Assembly (NCBI GenBank): GCA_022827245.1
Contig: JAJDTI010000175.1
Coordinates: 1 to 64,000, forward strand
Direction: 5' to 3'
DNA from: Pseudomonadales bacterium
GTDB taxonomy: Bacteria > Pseudomonadota > Gammaproteobacteria > Pseudomonadales > Azotimanducaceae
DNA length: 64,000 nucleotides
Below are positions 47,242 through 54,528 of this stretch, piece after piece (the first letter of the stretch is position 1; every line of letters starts with the position of its first letter). The position numbers and the translations under genes are program-made. The notes under the pieces were generated by a model. That model was not told where the DNA came from. It searched no databases and was given only the letters and a program-made list of their open reading frames with translations.

Positions 47242-47356
47242 AACATCGCCCTGATCAGGCGTGCGGCGGCGCGAGGCCGCGTTTTCCACCGCCCGCCCAC
47301 CGGCGCTCAAGTGTTTCGGGGGACCGCGCCCGTGGACAGCCCGTGGAAAACGCTCC
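47242..47356 (-). repeat. Dispersed structured repeat, copy B (inverted relative to copy A)
   Basis: aacatcgccctgatcag...cgttttccaccgcccgcccaccggcgctc...gggggaccgcgcccgtggacagcccgtggaaaacgctcc; perfect 10-bp arms CGTTTTCCAC (47280) and GTGGAAAACG (47343). Confidence 0.85.
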
Positions 47357-47467
47357 TTGTCGGGGCGGGCGGTCGCGGAAGGCGGGCTTCGGGCGGCGTC
47401 CTCCGCGACAGAACATCGCCCATTTCAGCTCCCGGGCGCCAGTTGAGCATCGACGCCGAACCGGGGC

Positions 47468-47555
47468 ACGAGCGATTTCCACGGGCTGTCCACGGGCGCG
47501 GTCCCCATCCAGTAGAGCGCCGGTGGGCAGGCGGTGGGAATCGCGCCGCCCGCCA
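47468..47555 (+). repeat. Dispersed structured repeat, copy C (same orientation as copy A, diverged)
   Basis: cacgagcgatttccacgggctgtccacgggcgcggtccccatccagtagagcgccggtgggcaggcggtgggaatcgcg. Confidence 0.8.
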
Positions 47556-47645
47556 GTTGCGTTTTAGGCGCCGCAGCGCGAAGCAGATCAGCTGGGCCGC
47601 CGCGCGGTGGTTCGGGAAGTGCCCGCGTGCGCACCGCGCGGCGTC

Positions 47646-48689
47646 TCACAGGTTCCGCACCAGCCGCAACACCTCGGCGACCGGGGCGATCATGTCGTTC
47701 GGGATGTAGCGGTTGACGTCGGCGTCGGCCATGAGCGACAGCGCGAGCGGGACGTTCACCATCACCGGGATCTCCTCCCGCTCCGCGATGGCGACGACGC
47801 GCTGGGCGTTCAGCCCCTGCTCCTTCAGGGTGACCACCGGCAGGGGCGTCCTGTCCTGCTCGTAGAAGAGCCCTACCGCCAGGTGCACCGGGTTGGCCAC
47901 CACGACGCTCGAACGCTTCACGTTCGAGGTCTCCTGCGAGCTGACGATCTCCATGAACAGGTTGCGGCGGCGGGACTTCATCTCCGGGTTGCCCTCGGAT
48001 TCCTTGTACTCCCGCTTGACCTCGTCCTTCGACATCTTGAGGCCCTTGATGTACGAGAGCTTCTGGAACGCGAAGTCGGCGACGGCCAGCACGATGAACG
48101 CCAGCGACACGTAGATCGCGAGTTCCGTGAACAGCATCCCGAGGACCGGCAGGAGGCACTCCGGCCCGCAGTGCACCACGCCGATGAGGGTCGGCATGCC
48201 GTTCCACACGACGTGGGTGACGGCGATGCCGAGCACGGCGATCTTGGCCAGGGACTTCAGGAGCTCCACGAGGTTTTTCTTCGAGAAGATGTTCTTCAGC
48301 GCCTTGGCGGGGCTCAGCCGCTTGAGGTCCGGCTTCACCGGCTCCACCACGAACAGCGCCCCGACCTGGGCGAAGTTCGCGAGCACGCCCATCGCGAGCG
48401 CGATGCCGACCGGTGGGGCGATCAGGGCGATGCCGAGGGTGAACGCCTTGCGCACCATGTCGTCGAACGCTTCCTGGAAGGTCACCTGCTCGAGCCACAC
48501 CGGCGCGTCGAAGAGGTCCCGGAAGCGCTCGAGGTAGTAGTCGGACCCGACCGTGAAGAAGAAGAGCAGCGACACGATGACGGCCGCGCTCACCACTTCC
48601 TTGCTCTTCGCGACCTGTCCCTTCTTGCGGGCGTCCCGCAGGCGCTTCTGGGTGGGCGGTTCGGTCTTGTCGCCGGACGATCCGCTCAC
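47646..48689 (-). CDS. sctU: T3SS autoprotease/switch protein SctU with NPVH at the cleavage site
   Basis: VSGSSGDKTEPPTQKRLRDARKKGQVAKSKEVVSAAV...LGLKMSKDEVKREYKESEGNPEMKSRRR...VKRSSVVVANPVHLAVGLFYEQDRTPLPVVTLKEQG; GTG start overlapping the sctT stop. Confidence 0.96.
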   Translation of the reverse strand: MSGSSGDKTEPPTQKRLRDARKKGQVAKSKEVVSAAVIVSLLFFFTVGSDYYLERFRDLFDAPVWLEQVTFQEAFDDMVRKAFTLGIALIAPPVGIALAMGVLANFAQVGALFVVEPVKPDLKRLSPAKALKNIFSKKNLVELLKSLAKIAVLGIAVTHVVWNGMPTLIGVVHCGPECLLPVLGMLFTELAIYVSLAFIVLAVADFAFQKLSYIKGLKMSKDEVKREYKESEGNPEMKSRRRNLFMEIVSSQETSNVKRSSVVVANPVHLAVGLFYEQDRTPLPVVTLKEQGLNAQRVVAIAEREEIPVMVNVPLALSLMADADVNRYIPNDMIAPVAEVLRLVRNL

Positions 48690-49474
48690 CGGAAGAGTTC
48701 CTCGAGCAACGCGGGCGTGTTCACCTCGCGGAGCATGTCGGCGAAGAACACCACGAGGACGCTCCAGAAGAGCACGAGCATCAGGCACGCGACGCCACTC
48801 TTCACGGGCATCGAGAGGAAGAACACGTTGAGTTGCGGTGCGAAGCGGCTGACGAAGCCGAGGCCCAGTTCCGAGAGGAACATGGCGATCACGACCGGGC
48901 CGCCGACCAGGACGGCCATCTGGGCGATGAGCGCGAACTGGGCGATGAAGAAGGTCACGACGCCGAAGTCCATGGTCGGCCAGAAGGAGGTCACCGGCCA
49001 CATCGCGTAGCTCCGGTAGAGGCCGCCGAGGAACGCGTTGAAGAGCCCCGTGCAGAAGAACACCGCCACCATGCTCTGGGTCATGAACAGCCCGAACGGG
49101 GAGGACTGCTCGCCCACGAAGGGATCCATGGAGCTCGCCATGGTCGCGCCGCGCTGGTTGTCGATGAAGTTGCCGACCGCCTGGACGCACCAGAAGACGA
49201 CCATGACCACCGAGCCGATGACCATCCCGATCAGGAACTCCTTGGCCGCCGCCCCGGCGAACGCGAGCCCCGAGAGCCCGGCCGCCGCGAGCTGGTCCGC
49301 GACGATCGGGTAGACCAGGATCGCGAGCGCAGCGGCGACGCCGTTGCGGGCCAGGGCGCCGCCCATCACGTTCGCGCCGAGGAACGAGAGCGCCGTCATC
49401 GCCCCGACGATGCGCGGCATGGCGAGCGCCATCGTGTAGAGGATCTCCTTGACGGGACCGACGAGCTCTTCCAA
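48686..49474 (-). CDS. sctT: T3SS export apparatus protein SctT
   Basis: ALAMPRIVGAMTALSFLGANVMGGALARNGVAAALAILVYPIVADQL...GNFIDNQRGATMASSMDPFVGEQSSPFGLFMTQSMVAVFFCTGLFNAFLGGLY. Confidence 0.96.
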   Translation of the reverse strand: MEELVGPVKEILYTMALAMPRIVGAMTALSFLGANVMGGALARNGVAAALAILVYPIVADQLAAAGLSGLAFAGAAAKEFLIGMVIGSVVMVVFWCVQAVGNFIDNQRGATMASSMDPFVGEQSSPFGLFMTQSMVAVFFCTGLFNAFLGGLYRSYAMWPVTSFWPTMDFGVVTFFIAQFALIAQMAVLVGGPVVIAMFLSELGLGFVSRFAPQLNVFFLSMPVKSGVACLMLVLFWSVLVVFFADMLREVNTPALLEELFR

Positions 49475-49510
49475 CGCAGCGGTCCCGCTACCTGCCCGGC
49501 CGCCCCCGCC

Positions 49511-49948
49511 TCAGGGCCGCAGCACCGCCGGGCCGAGGCGCGCCGGCGCCGGCCCCGCAGCGCCCGCGAGCGCACGCCGGTAGCCCTCGAGCGCGTTGAC
49601 GTGGTCTTCGAGCCGCCCCTCGAAGTCCCCCACGGAGATGTCCGCGAGGGCGCAGCGCGCGAAGAGGACGGCGGCGCCGTCCGCCCCGACCGCCGGGGTG
49701 CCGCGGTCGTGCTTCATGCGCTGCAGCGCGTAGCGCAGGAGCCGTTCCAGCCACACACGGCCCGCCGGCCCCGGTTCCGGGACCCGGCCCAGTTCGGAGA
49801 CGAGGCAGAGCTGCCCGAAGCGCTCGAAGCACGCCACCCGCACGTCGTCGTCCACGAGAACGTGGAAGCGGCCGTCGTCGCCCGGCTCGAGCGCGTCGAT
49901 GCCGTTGCGGCGCGCGAACTCGTCGAGGAGTTCCTGCAGGCGGGCCAC
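49511..49948 (-). CDS. CesT-type T3SS chaperone
   Basis: MARLQELLDEFARRNGIDALEPGDDGRFHVLVDDDVRVACFERFGQLCLVSELGRVPEPGPAGRVWLERLLRYALQRMKHDRGTPAVGADG. Confidence 0.75.
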   Translation of the reverse strand: MARLQELLDEFARRNGIDALEPGDDGRFHVLVDDDVRVACFERFGQLCLVSELGRVPEPGPAGRVWLERLLRYALQRMKHDRGTPAVGADGAAVLFARCALADISVGDFEGRLEDHVNALEGYRRALAGAAGPAPARLGPAVLRP

Positions 49949-49954
49949 GGCCGG

Positions 49955-50542
49955 CTACTCCGACGGGTACCGTTCGAGCGCCGTGCGTAGCGCGTCGAGT
50001 TGCGCCGCGACGCTCGTGTTCACGAACCCGAGTTCGGTCTCCATGCGGCAGCCGCCCTCCTCCACCGCCGCGTCCGCGACCACCTCGACGGCGTCGGACG
50101 CGGTCTGCACCTCCCCGACGCGGGCCTGCACGGCGGCGAGGTCCCGGGGCGACACGCGCAGCACGATGCGGCCCTCCCCCTCCGCGTCGCGCAGGAGCTT
50201 GCGCACCATGCGCGCGGTCAGCTCCGTGTCGTCGAACTCGCCGAGGATCCGGCGCACGGCCTCGACCACGATGCCGATCAGCCGCCGTTCCGCGTCCCGC
50301 TGGTGGCTACGGGTCGCCGCGACGGTCTCCGCCATCAGCGCGGCGCTCGCCCTGCCGCCTTCCGCCTCCCCCGCCTCCCGGCCTTCCCGCAGGGCCTGCT
50401 CGTAGGCGTCCCGGGCCTGCTCCTCCGCGGCGGCCAGCACCCGGTCCGCCGGGACGATGACCTGGTGGGCGTTCCCCTTGACCAGGTTACCGAGGGGTGT
50501 GACGCCCGTGTCGGCGAGCTTGCGCACGGCGAAGCGGGTCAT
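49955..50542 (-). CDS. sctL: T3SS ATPase stator SctL (YscL/FliH-like)
   Basis: VIVPADRVLAAAEEQARDAYEQALREGREAGEAEGGRASAALMAETVAATRSHQRDAERRLIGIVVEAVRRILGEFDDTELTARMVRKLLRDAEGEGRIVLRVSPRDL. Confidence 0.92.
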   Translation of the reverse strand: MTRFAVRKLADTGVTPLGNLVKGNAHQVIVPADRVLAAAEEQARDAYEQALREGREAGEAEGGRASAALMAETVAATRSHQRDAERRLIGIVVEAVRRILGEFDDTELTARMVRKLLRDAEGEGRIVLRVSPRDLAAVQARVGEVQTASDAVEVVADAAVEEGGCRMETELGFVNTSVAAQLDALRTALERYPSE

Positions 50543-51210
50543 GTCCCCGGGGCCTGCCGGTCGAGGAGCCGGAAGAGTCGCAGGAACGCGTCCGGCGCCC
50601 CCGCCAGCGGCTGCCAGTCCCGCTCGACCAGGTCTCTCGGCAGCTTCCACTGCACGCGGCGCGCGAGGGGCGGCGCGGCGTCCCGCAGCGCGGTGGCGAG
50701 CGCAGCGACGCCGGTGCCGCGGCACGTTTCGCCGGCCCGGTCGAAGTCGGTCAGGCCCGTGCCCGCGGCGTTCTCGCCGAGGCGCGCCTGCTGCAGGAGA
50801 AAGCGACCGCGCCTGAGCGCGAACTCGTGGGCGTCGTCCCCGATCCCCTCCCGGATGCGCAGCCGATCGCCACCCCGGAGCACGCGCGCGATGCTCCCGG
50901 AGTGGAGGGTCACGCCGGCGAAGAGCGCCAGATTCGCGAGCCGCCGGCCGTCGAGGAGCGCGAGCGCGACGTGCGGCGGTTCGGCCGCGAGGTCCCAGGC
51001 TGCGTCTGCTCCGGCCCGGCGCAGGAAGAAGCGGGACAGGTGGCGGCGAGCGCTTCGGTCCTGCCTGACGCGCTCGAAAAGGGCGCCGGGCAGCCAGTCC
51101 TCCCGCCACCAGGTCGGGTGCAGCGTGTCCACGGGCCGAAAGGCGAGCGCGAGGACGTTCGGCAGGTCGGACAGCCCTTCCGGGGTCGCGACCGCCTCGG
51201 CAGCGGTCAC
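50539..51210 (-). CDS. sctK: T3SS sorting platform protein SctK (YscK-like)
   Basis: VLALAFRPVDTLHPTWWREDWLPGALFERVRQDRSARRHLSRFFLRRAG...WDLAAEPPHVALALLDGRRLANLALFAGVTLHSGSIARVLRGGD; between sctL and sctJ. Confidence 0.85.
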   Translation of the reverse strand: MTAAEAVATPEGLSDLPNVLALAFRPVDTLHPTWWREDWLPGALFERVRQDRSARRHLSRFFLRRAGADAAWDLAAEPPHVALALLDGRRLANLALFAGVTLHSGSIARVLRGGDRLRIREGIGDDAHEFALRRGRFLLQQARLGENAAGTGLTDFDRAGETCRGTGVAALATALRDAAPPLARRVQWKLPRDLVERDWQPLAGAPDAFLRLFRLLDRQAPGT

Positions 51211-51998
51211 GACGCCTCGCCGCCGGCGCGGCGTCGCGCGAGGGCGTACACGTTCACGGCCAGCGACAGGACCAGGATCCCCGCCAGGGCGCCGAACAGC
51301 ACGTAGAAGTCCGGCACGGAGCGGGCGCTCAGCTCGACGGAGAGGATCGACCGCAGCGGCTCGTCGCCGAGCCGGATGACGTCGCCCGGCTGCGCGGGGA
51401 AGAGCGCCACGTTGACCGCCTCGTAGGCGAGGCTGTCGATCCCGCTGGCGACGATCGACTTGATCTGGGGAATGTGCTCGGCCATGTCGTAGTTCGGGTT
51501 GTGCTTGATGAACACCGCCGCCGAGGCGACCGTGGCCTCGTCGTCCTCCCCCGGGATCACCAGGTGCACGCGCGCCGTCATGACGCCGTCCACCCGGGAC
51601 AGGGTGTCGGCCAGTTCCTGCGACAGGCCGTAGATGTAGCGCGTGCGGTCCTCGTACGGGGTGGCGATCAGCTTGTCCGCGTTGAAGAGGTCGCGGATCG
51701 TCGAGAACTTGTCCTTCGGGTAGCCGTTCTGCCGCAGGAGTTCCATGGCGACGGGGATCTTGTCCGTGTCGACGAACAGGCTGACCAGGTTGTCCTTGGC
51801 GGGGCGCTTCTCGCTCGCGATGTCGTGCTGCAGCAGGAGGGCGAGCATCTCGTTGCCTTCCTGTTCGTCGAGCTGCGAGTAGAGTTCGGTCATGTTGCAG
51901 CCGGCGAGGAGCAGGCCGGCGACCACGAGAGCCGGCAGGCGCGCGCGGGCAGCGGCGCGACCCGCGGAACCGGACGGGCTGACGGTCGGCACGCGCAT
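51207..51998 (-). CDS. sctJ: T3SS inner-membrane ring lipoprotein SctJ
   Basis: LLLAGCNMTELYSQLDEQEGNEMLALLLQHDIASEKRPAKDNLVSLFVDTDKIPVAMELLRQNGYPKDKFSTIRDLF...; lipobox LLAGC. Confidence 0.97.
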   Translation of the reverse strand: MRVPTVSPSGSAGRAAARARLPALVVAGLLLAGCNMTELYSQLDEQEGNEMLALLLQHDIASEKRPAKDNLVSLFVDTDKIPVAMELLRQNGYPKDKFSTIRDLFNADKLIATPYEDRTRYIYGLSQELADTLSRVDGVMTARVHLVIPGEDDEATVASAAVFIKHNPNYDMAEHIPQIKSIVASGIDSLAYEAVNVALFPAQPGDVIRLGDEPLRSILSVELSARSVPDFYVLFGALAGILVLSLAVNVYALARRRAGGEAS

Positions 51999-52000
51999 CG

Positions 52001-52456
52001 CTACTGGGACTTGAGCAACGTGTCCATGCCCTGCGAGGTCTTCTGGACAGCCGCCGCGGCGAAGCCTGTCTCCGCCTTGACCTCCGCCACGTCGAGCTGG
52101 ACCTGGACGGCGTCCATCGGGTCGCCGACGTCGATGGCCGACTTGCTCCCGAGCGGGTCCACGGCGCCGGCGTCGCCGGGCCCGGCGACCGGACGCCCGC
52201 CCATGTTGGCGAGAATGCGATCGCCGACCGAGGGCGTCCCGGTCTCCCCAACCCGCCCCGGCCCTTCGGGCGCCGCGGCGGCCGCGCCCGGGTCCGGCGC
52301 CGTCGCAGCGTCCCCGGTCGGCTCCTGCATCAGCCGTTCGAACTGCGCAGCGCCCTGGTTCGGTTCCGGGGCGTCGAGTTCGGGCGGCGCTTCGGCGAGC
52401 TGCGACTGCAGGCGCTCGAGCACCTGCCGCTGCAGTTGGGTCGGGTCGATGGCCAT
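52001..52456 (-). CDS. sctI: T3SS inner rod protein SctI
   Basis: C-terminal MDAVQVQLDVAEVKAETGFAAAAVQKTSQGMDTLLKSQ typical of YscI/HrpB; adjacent to sctJ. Confidence 0.88.
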   Translation of the reverse strand: MAIDPTQLQRQVLERLQSQLAEAPPELDAPEPNQGAAQFERLMQEPTGDAATAPDPGAAAAAPEGPGRVGETGTPSVGDRILANMGGRPVAGPGDAGAVDPLGSKSAIDVGDPMDAVQVQLDVAEVKAETGFAAAAVQKTSQGMDTLLKSQ

Positions 52457-52506
52457 GGGGCCTCCCTGCGCGGTCGGGGCTGCCCGTGTCGGGCCGCCCG
52501 CCGCGT

Positions 52507-52896
52507 TCAGCGTCGATGGATCTCGTGGTCGAGCAGCGAACGGGCGAGCTTGGCCGCGTCCGCGTCGCCGCCGTCGGCGACCACGGCGTTTGCCACCCGC
52601 TCGGCCTCGCTGGCGCGGTTCGCCATGACGAGGAACAGACCGAGGAAGGCCCGCGCAAGCAGGTCCCCGGATGCGGCGGAGACCCCCTGCCGCGTCATGA
52701 AGCTGCAGGCTTCCTCCGAGTTGTCGTCGGCATTGGCGTACACCATGGCCGTGCCGATGACCCACGCGGGACTGTCGGGCTCCGCGGCCCGGACGGCCTC
52801 GAAGATAGCCAGCGAAGCGTCCCGCATCGATGGCAGGCGGCACGCCAGCAGGCCAAGGCCCACGCAGTTTCGAAGCACTTCTTTCGGGATTTCCAT
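52507..52896 (-). CDS. TPR-like needle chaperone (SctG/YscG- or HrpB1-like)
   Basis: LAIFEAVRAAEPDSPAWVIGTAMVYANADDNSEEACSFMTRQGVSAASGDLLARAFLGLFLVMANRASEAERVANAVVADG; immediately downstream of the needle gene. Confidence 0.7.
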   Translation of the reverse strand: MEIPKEVLRNCVGLGLLACRLPSMRDASLAIFEAVRAAEPDSPAWVIGTAMVYANADDNSEEACSFMTRQGVSAASGDLLARAFLGLFLVMANRASEAERVANAVVADGGDADAAKLARSLLDHEIHRR

Positions 52897-52930
52897 GTTT
52901 TCCTTTCTCCGACTAACGGTTGGCGTCGCC

Positions 52931-53161
52931 TCAGACCTTCTGCAGGATCTGCTGCTGCACGTCGCTCAGGTCCTTGACGAGCGCCGACATCATGGCCATC
53001 TCGGCCTTGTACCTCGACACCTCCATCTCCAGCTTGAAGGAGGCCAGGGGATCGTCGGAGTCGTAGTTATCGACCATGTCGCCGATGGTGTCCTTCTCAT
53101 CCGCGACCTGGGCGCCCATCTTGTTGGCGACATCGCCGATGGAAAAATCCGAACCTGCCAT
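52931..53161 (-). CDS. sctF: T3SS needle subunit SctF
   Basis: 76 aa; DSDDPLASFKLEMEVSRYKAEMAMMSALVKDLSDVQQQILQKV matches the YscF/PrgI C-terminal pattern. Confidence 0.9.
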   Translation of the reverse strand: MAGSDFSIGDVANKMGAQVADEKDTIGDMVDNYDSDDPLASFKLEMEVSRYKAEMAMMSALVKDLSDVQQQILQKV

Positions 53162-53182
53162 TGCGTTTACCTCTCTGTGTCG

Positions 53183-54343
53183 TCAAACGTTGCGGTCGAT
53201 CTCCGTGCGGACCTGGGCGTCGATCAGCGCTCGCGCCTGGTCCTTGACGGCCGGGTATGCCAGGAGGTCCTGCGCGCCGGTGATGGAGCGCCGCACCTGG
53301 TCGAGCATGCGCGTCGGCGCCATCAGTTCCTCGCCCTGGCGGATCCGACGCCGGGCGCCCTGGCGCTTGAGGGCCTCACCGTACCACCTGCCGACGCGGT
53401 TCTCGTGCACCCAGTCGGCGGTCGCGCGGTTGGCGCGCCGTGCGAGCGTCGCCCGGTCAGCGATCTCGCCGGACTTCACGAGCCTGGTCATCTCCGACTT
53501 CAGGTTTCCGGGGAGCTTCGCCTTGCGCACGTCCTTGAGCAGTTCCTTCCGGGAAGCGGGTTCCGACCCGCGTGGCTGAGCCGCGGCGACCGCGGCCGGC
53601 CTGTCCGCGCCGCCAGGCCGTTGCGGCGTCGCCTGCGCCGGCGGCCGGTCCACTCCTTCGGGATGTGGCGGCGCTGACTGCGCGGTCGCCGCATGCGTCT
53701 CGGCACGCGCCTGCACAGCCTCCCCTTCCAGCCGCGCGTCCTCGCTGGCCCGTTCCTCCGCCTCGGCCTGCGCGGCCCTCTCCGCGAGGAAGCCGTCGAC
53801 GATGCCATGGGTGATCTCGGCGGCACGGTTGAAGTCCACCCTGCGCCGTCCGTCGCCGCCCGCCTCGTGAATCGCCTCGCCAATGCGGCCGGACAGGACT
53901 TCCCTGTCCCGCTCGCCGAGGACCGTGTCGGCGGCAACCTCGGCCAGGCGCCGGTCGACCCCGCGGGTCGACATCCAGGAGACCGTCGTGCGGTTGTCCC
54001 GCATGGCCTGCGTGGAACGTGCGTCAAGATCGTCGATGACCTCCCGGATACGCCGCGACGAGAGCGGCCGGCGCTCGATGACGTCGACCGACAGCATGGC
54101 CTCGGCCCGACTCACATCGCCGCTGTCATAGCCGGAGTGGGCCGCGATCGCACGCAGGAAACGGTTGTGCGCCACGTCCCTTTCCGTCCCGGCCATCGCG
54201 TTCGGAGAGATCTTCTCCCGAATCCAGTCGACGGCGCGGTGGAAGAAACTCTGGCGGCGTACCTTGAGTTCGTCCGTATTCGAGTCGAGGACGACTCGAG
54301 CGTTGCGTATCTCGGCAACGTTCCGGAACTCGGAAATGTCCAT
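53183..54343 (-). CDS. Uncharacterised protein, first gene of the - strand T3SS block; candidate effector or secreted regulator
   Basis: 386 aa, MDISEFRNVAEIRNARVVLDSNTDELKVRRQSFFHRAVDWIREKISPNAMAGTERDVAHNRFLRAIAAHSGY...; no recognised domain. Confidence 0.55.
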   Translation of the reverse strand: MDISEFRNVAEIRNARVVLDSNTDELKVRRQSFFHRAVDWIREKISPNAMAGTERDVAHNRFLRAIAAHSGYDSGDVSRAEAMLSVDVIERRPLSSRRIREVIDDLDARSTQAMRDNRTTVSWMSTRGVDRRLAEVAADTVLGERDREVLSGRIGEAIHEAGGDGRRRVDFNRAAEITHGIVDGFLAERAAQAEAEERASEDARLEGEAVQARAETHAATAQSAPPHPEGVDRPPAQATPQRPGGADRPAAVAAAQPRGSEPASRKELLKDVRKAKLPGNLKSEMTRLVKSGEIADRATLARRANRATADWVHENRVGRWYGEALKRQGARRRIRQGEELMAPTRMLDQVRRSITGAQDLLAYPAVKDQARALIDAQVRTEIDRNV

Positions 54344-54499
54344 GGCTTTCCTTCTGGCTTCGGAGGTGCCGGCGGCCAATAGCCGGCGCTCGCCATGCCA
54401 CAAGACGTTCGCGAGTATCGTAATGCCGGGACCAGGACGGGTCAACGCGTGGTTGCCCCCGGTGGTTGCTCCGGCGCCCGGGAGACATCGACAACTCGC

Positions 54500-54517
54500 T
54501 GTCGCACATGTGCGACA
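54500..54517. promoter_or_regulatory. Putative T3SS regulon operator, site 2 (TGTCGCACATGTGCGACA)
   Basis: Perfect 18-bp palindrome in the 185-bp intergenic region upstream of the - strand T3SS block. Confidence 0.75.
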
Positions 54518-54528
54518 TCATCGTGGCG

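Noticed and set aside
47208-47709. Small ORFs between sctD and sctU
   Set aside because: They are translations of the dispersed repeat copies B and C (same peptides appear from the 17-kb copy), not genes.
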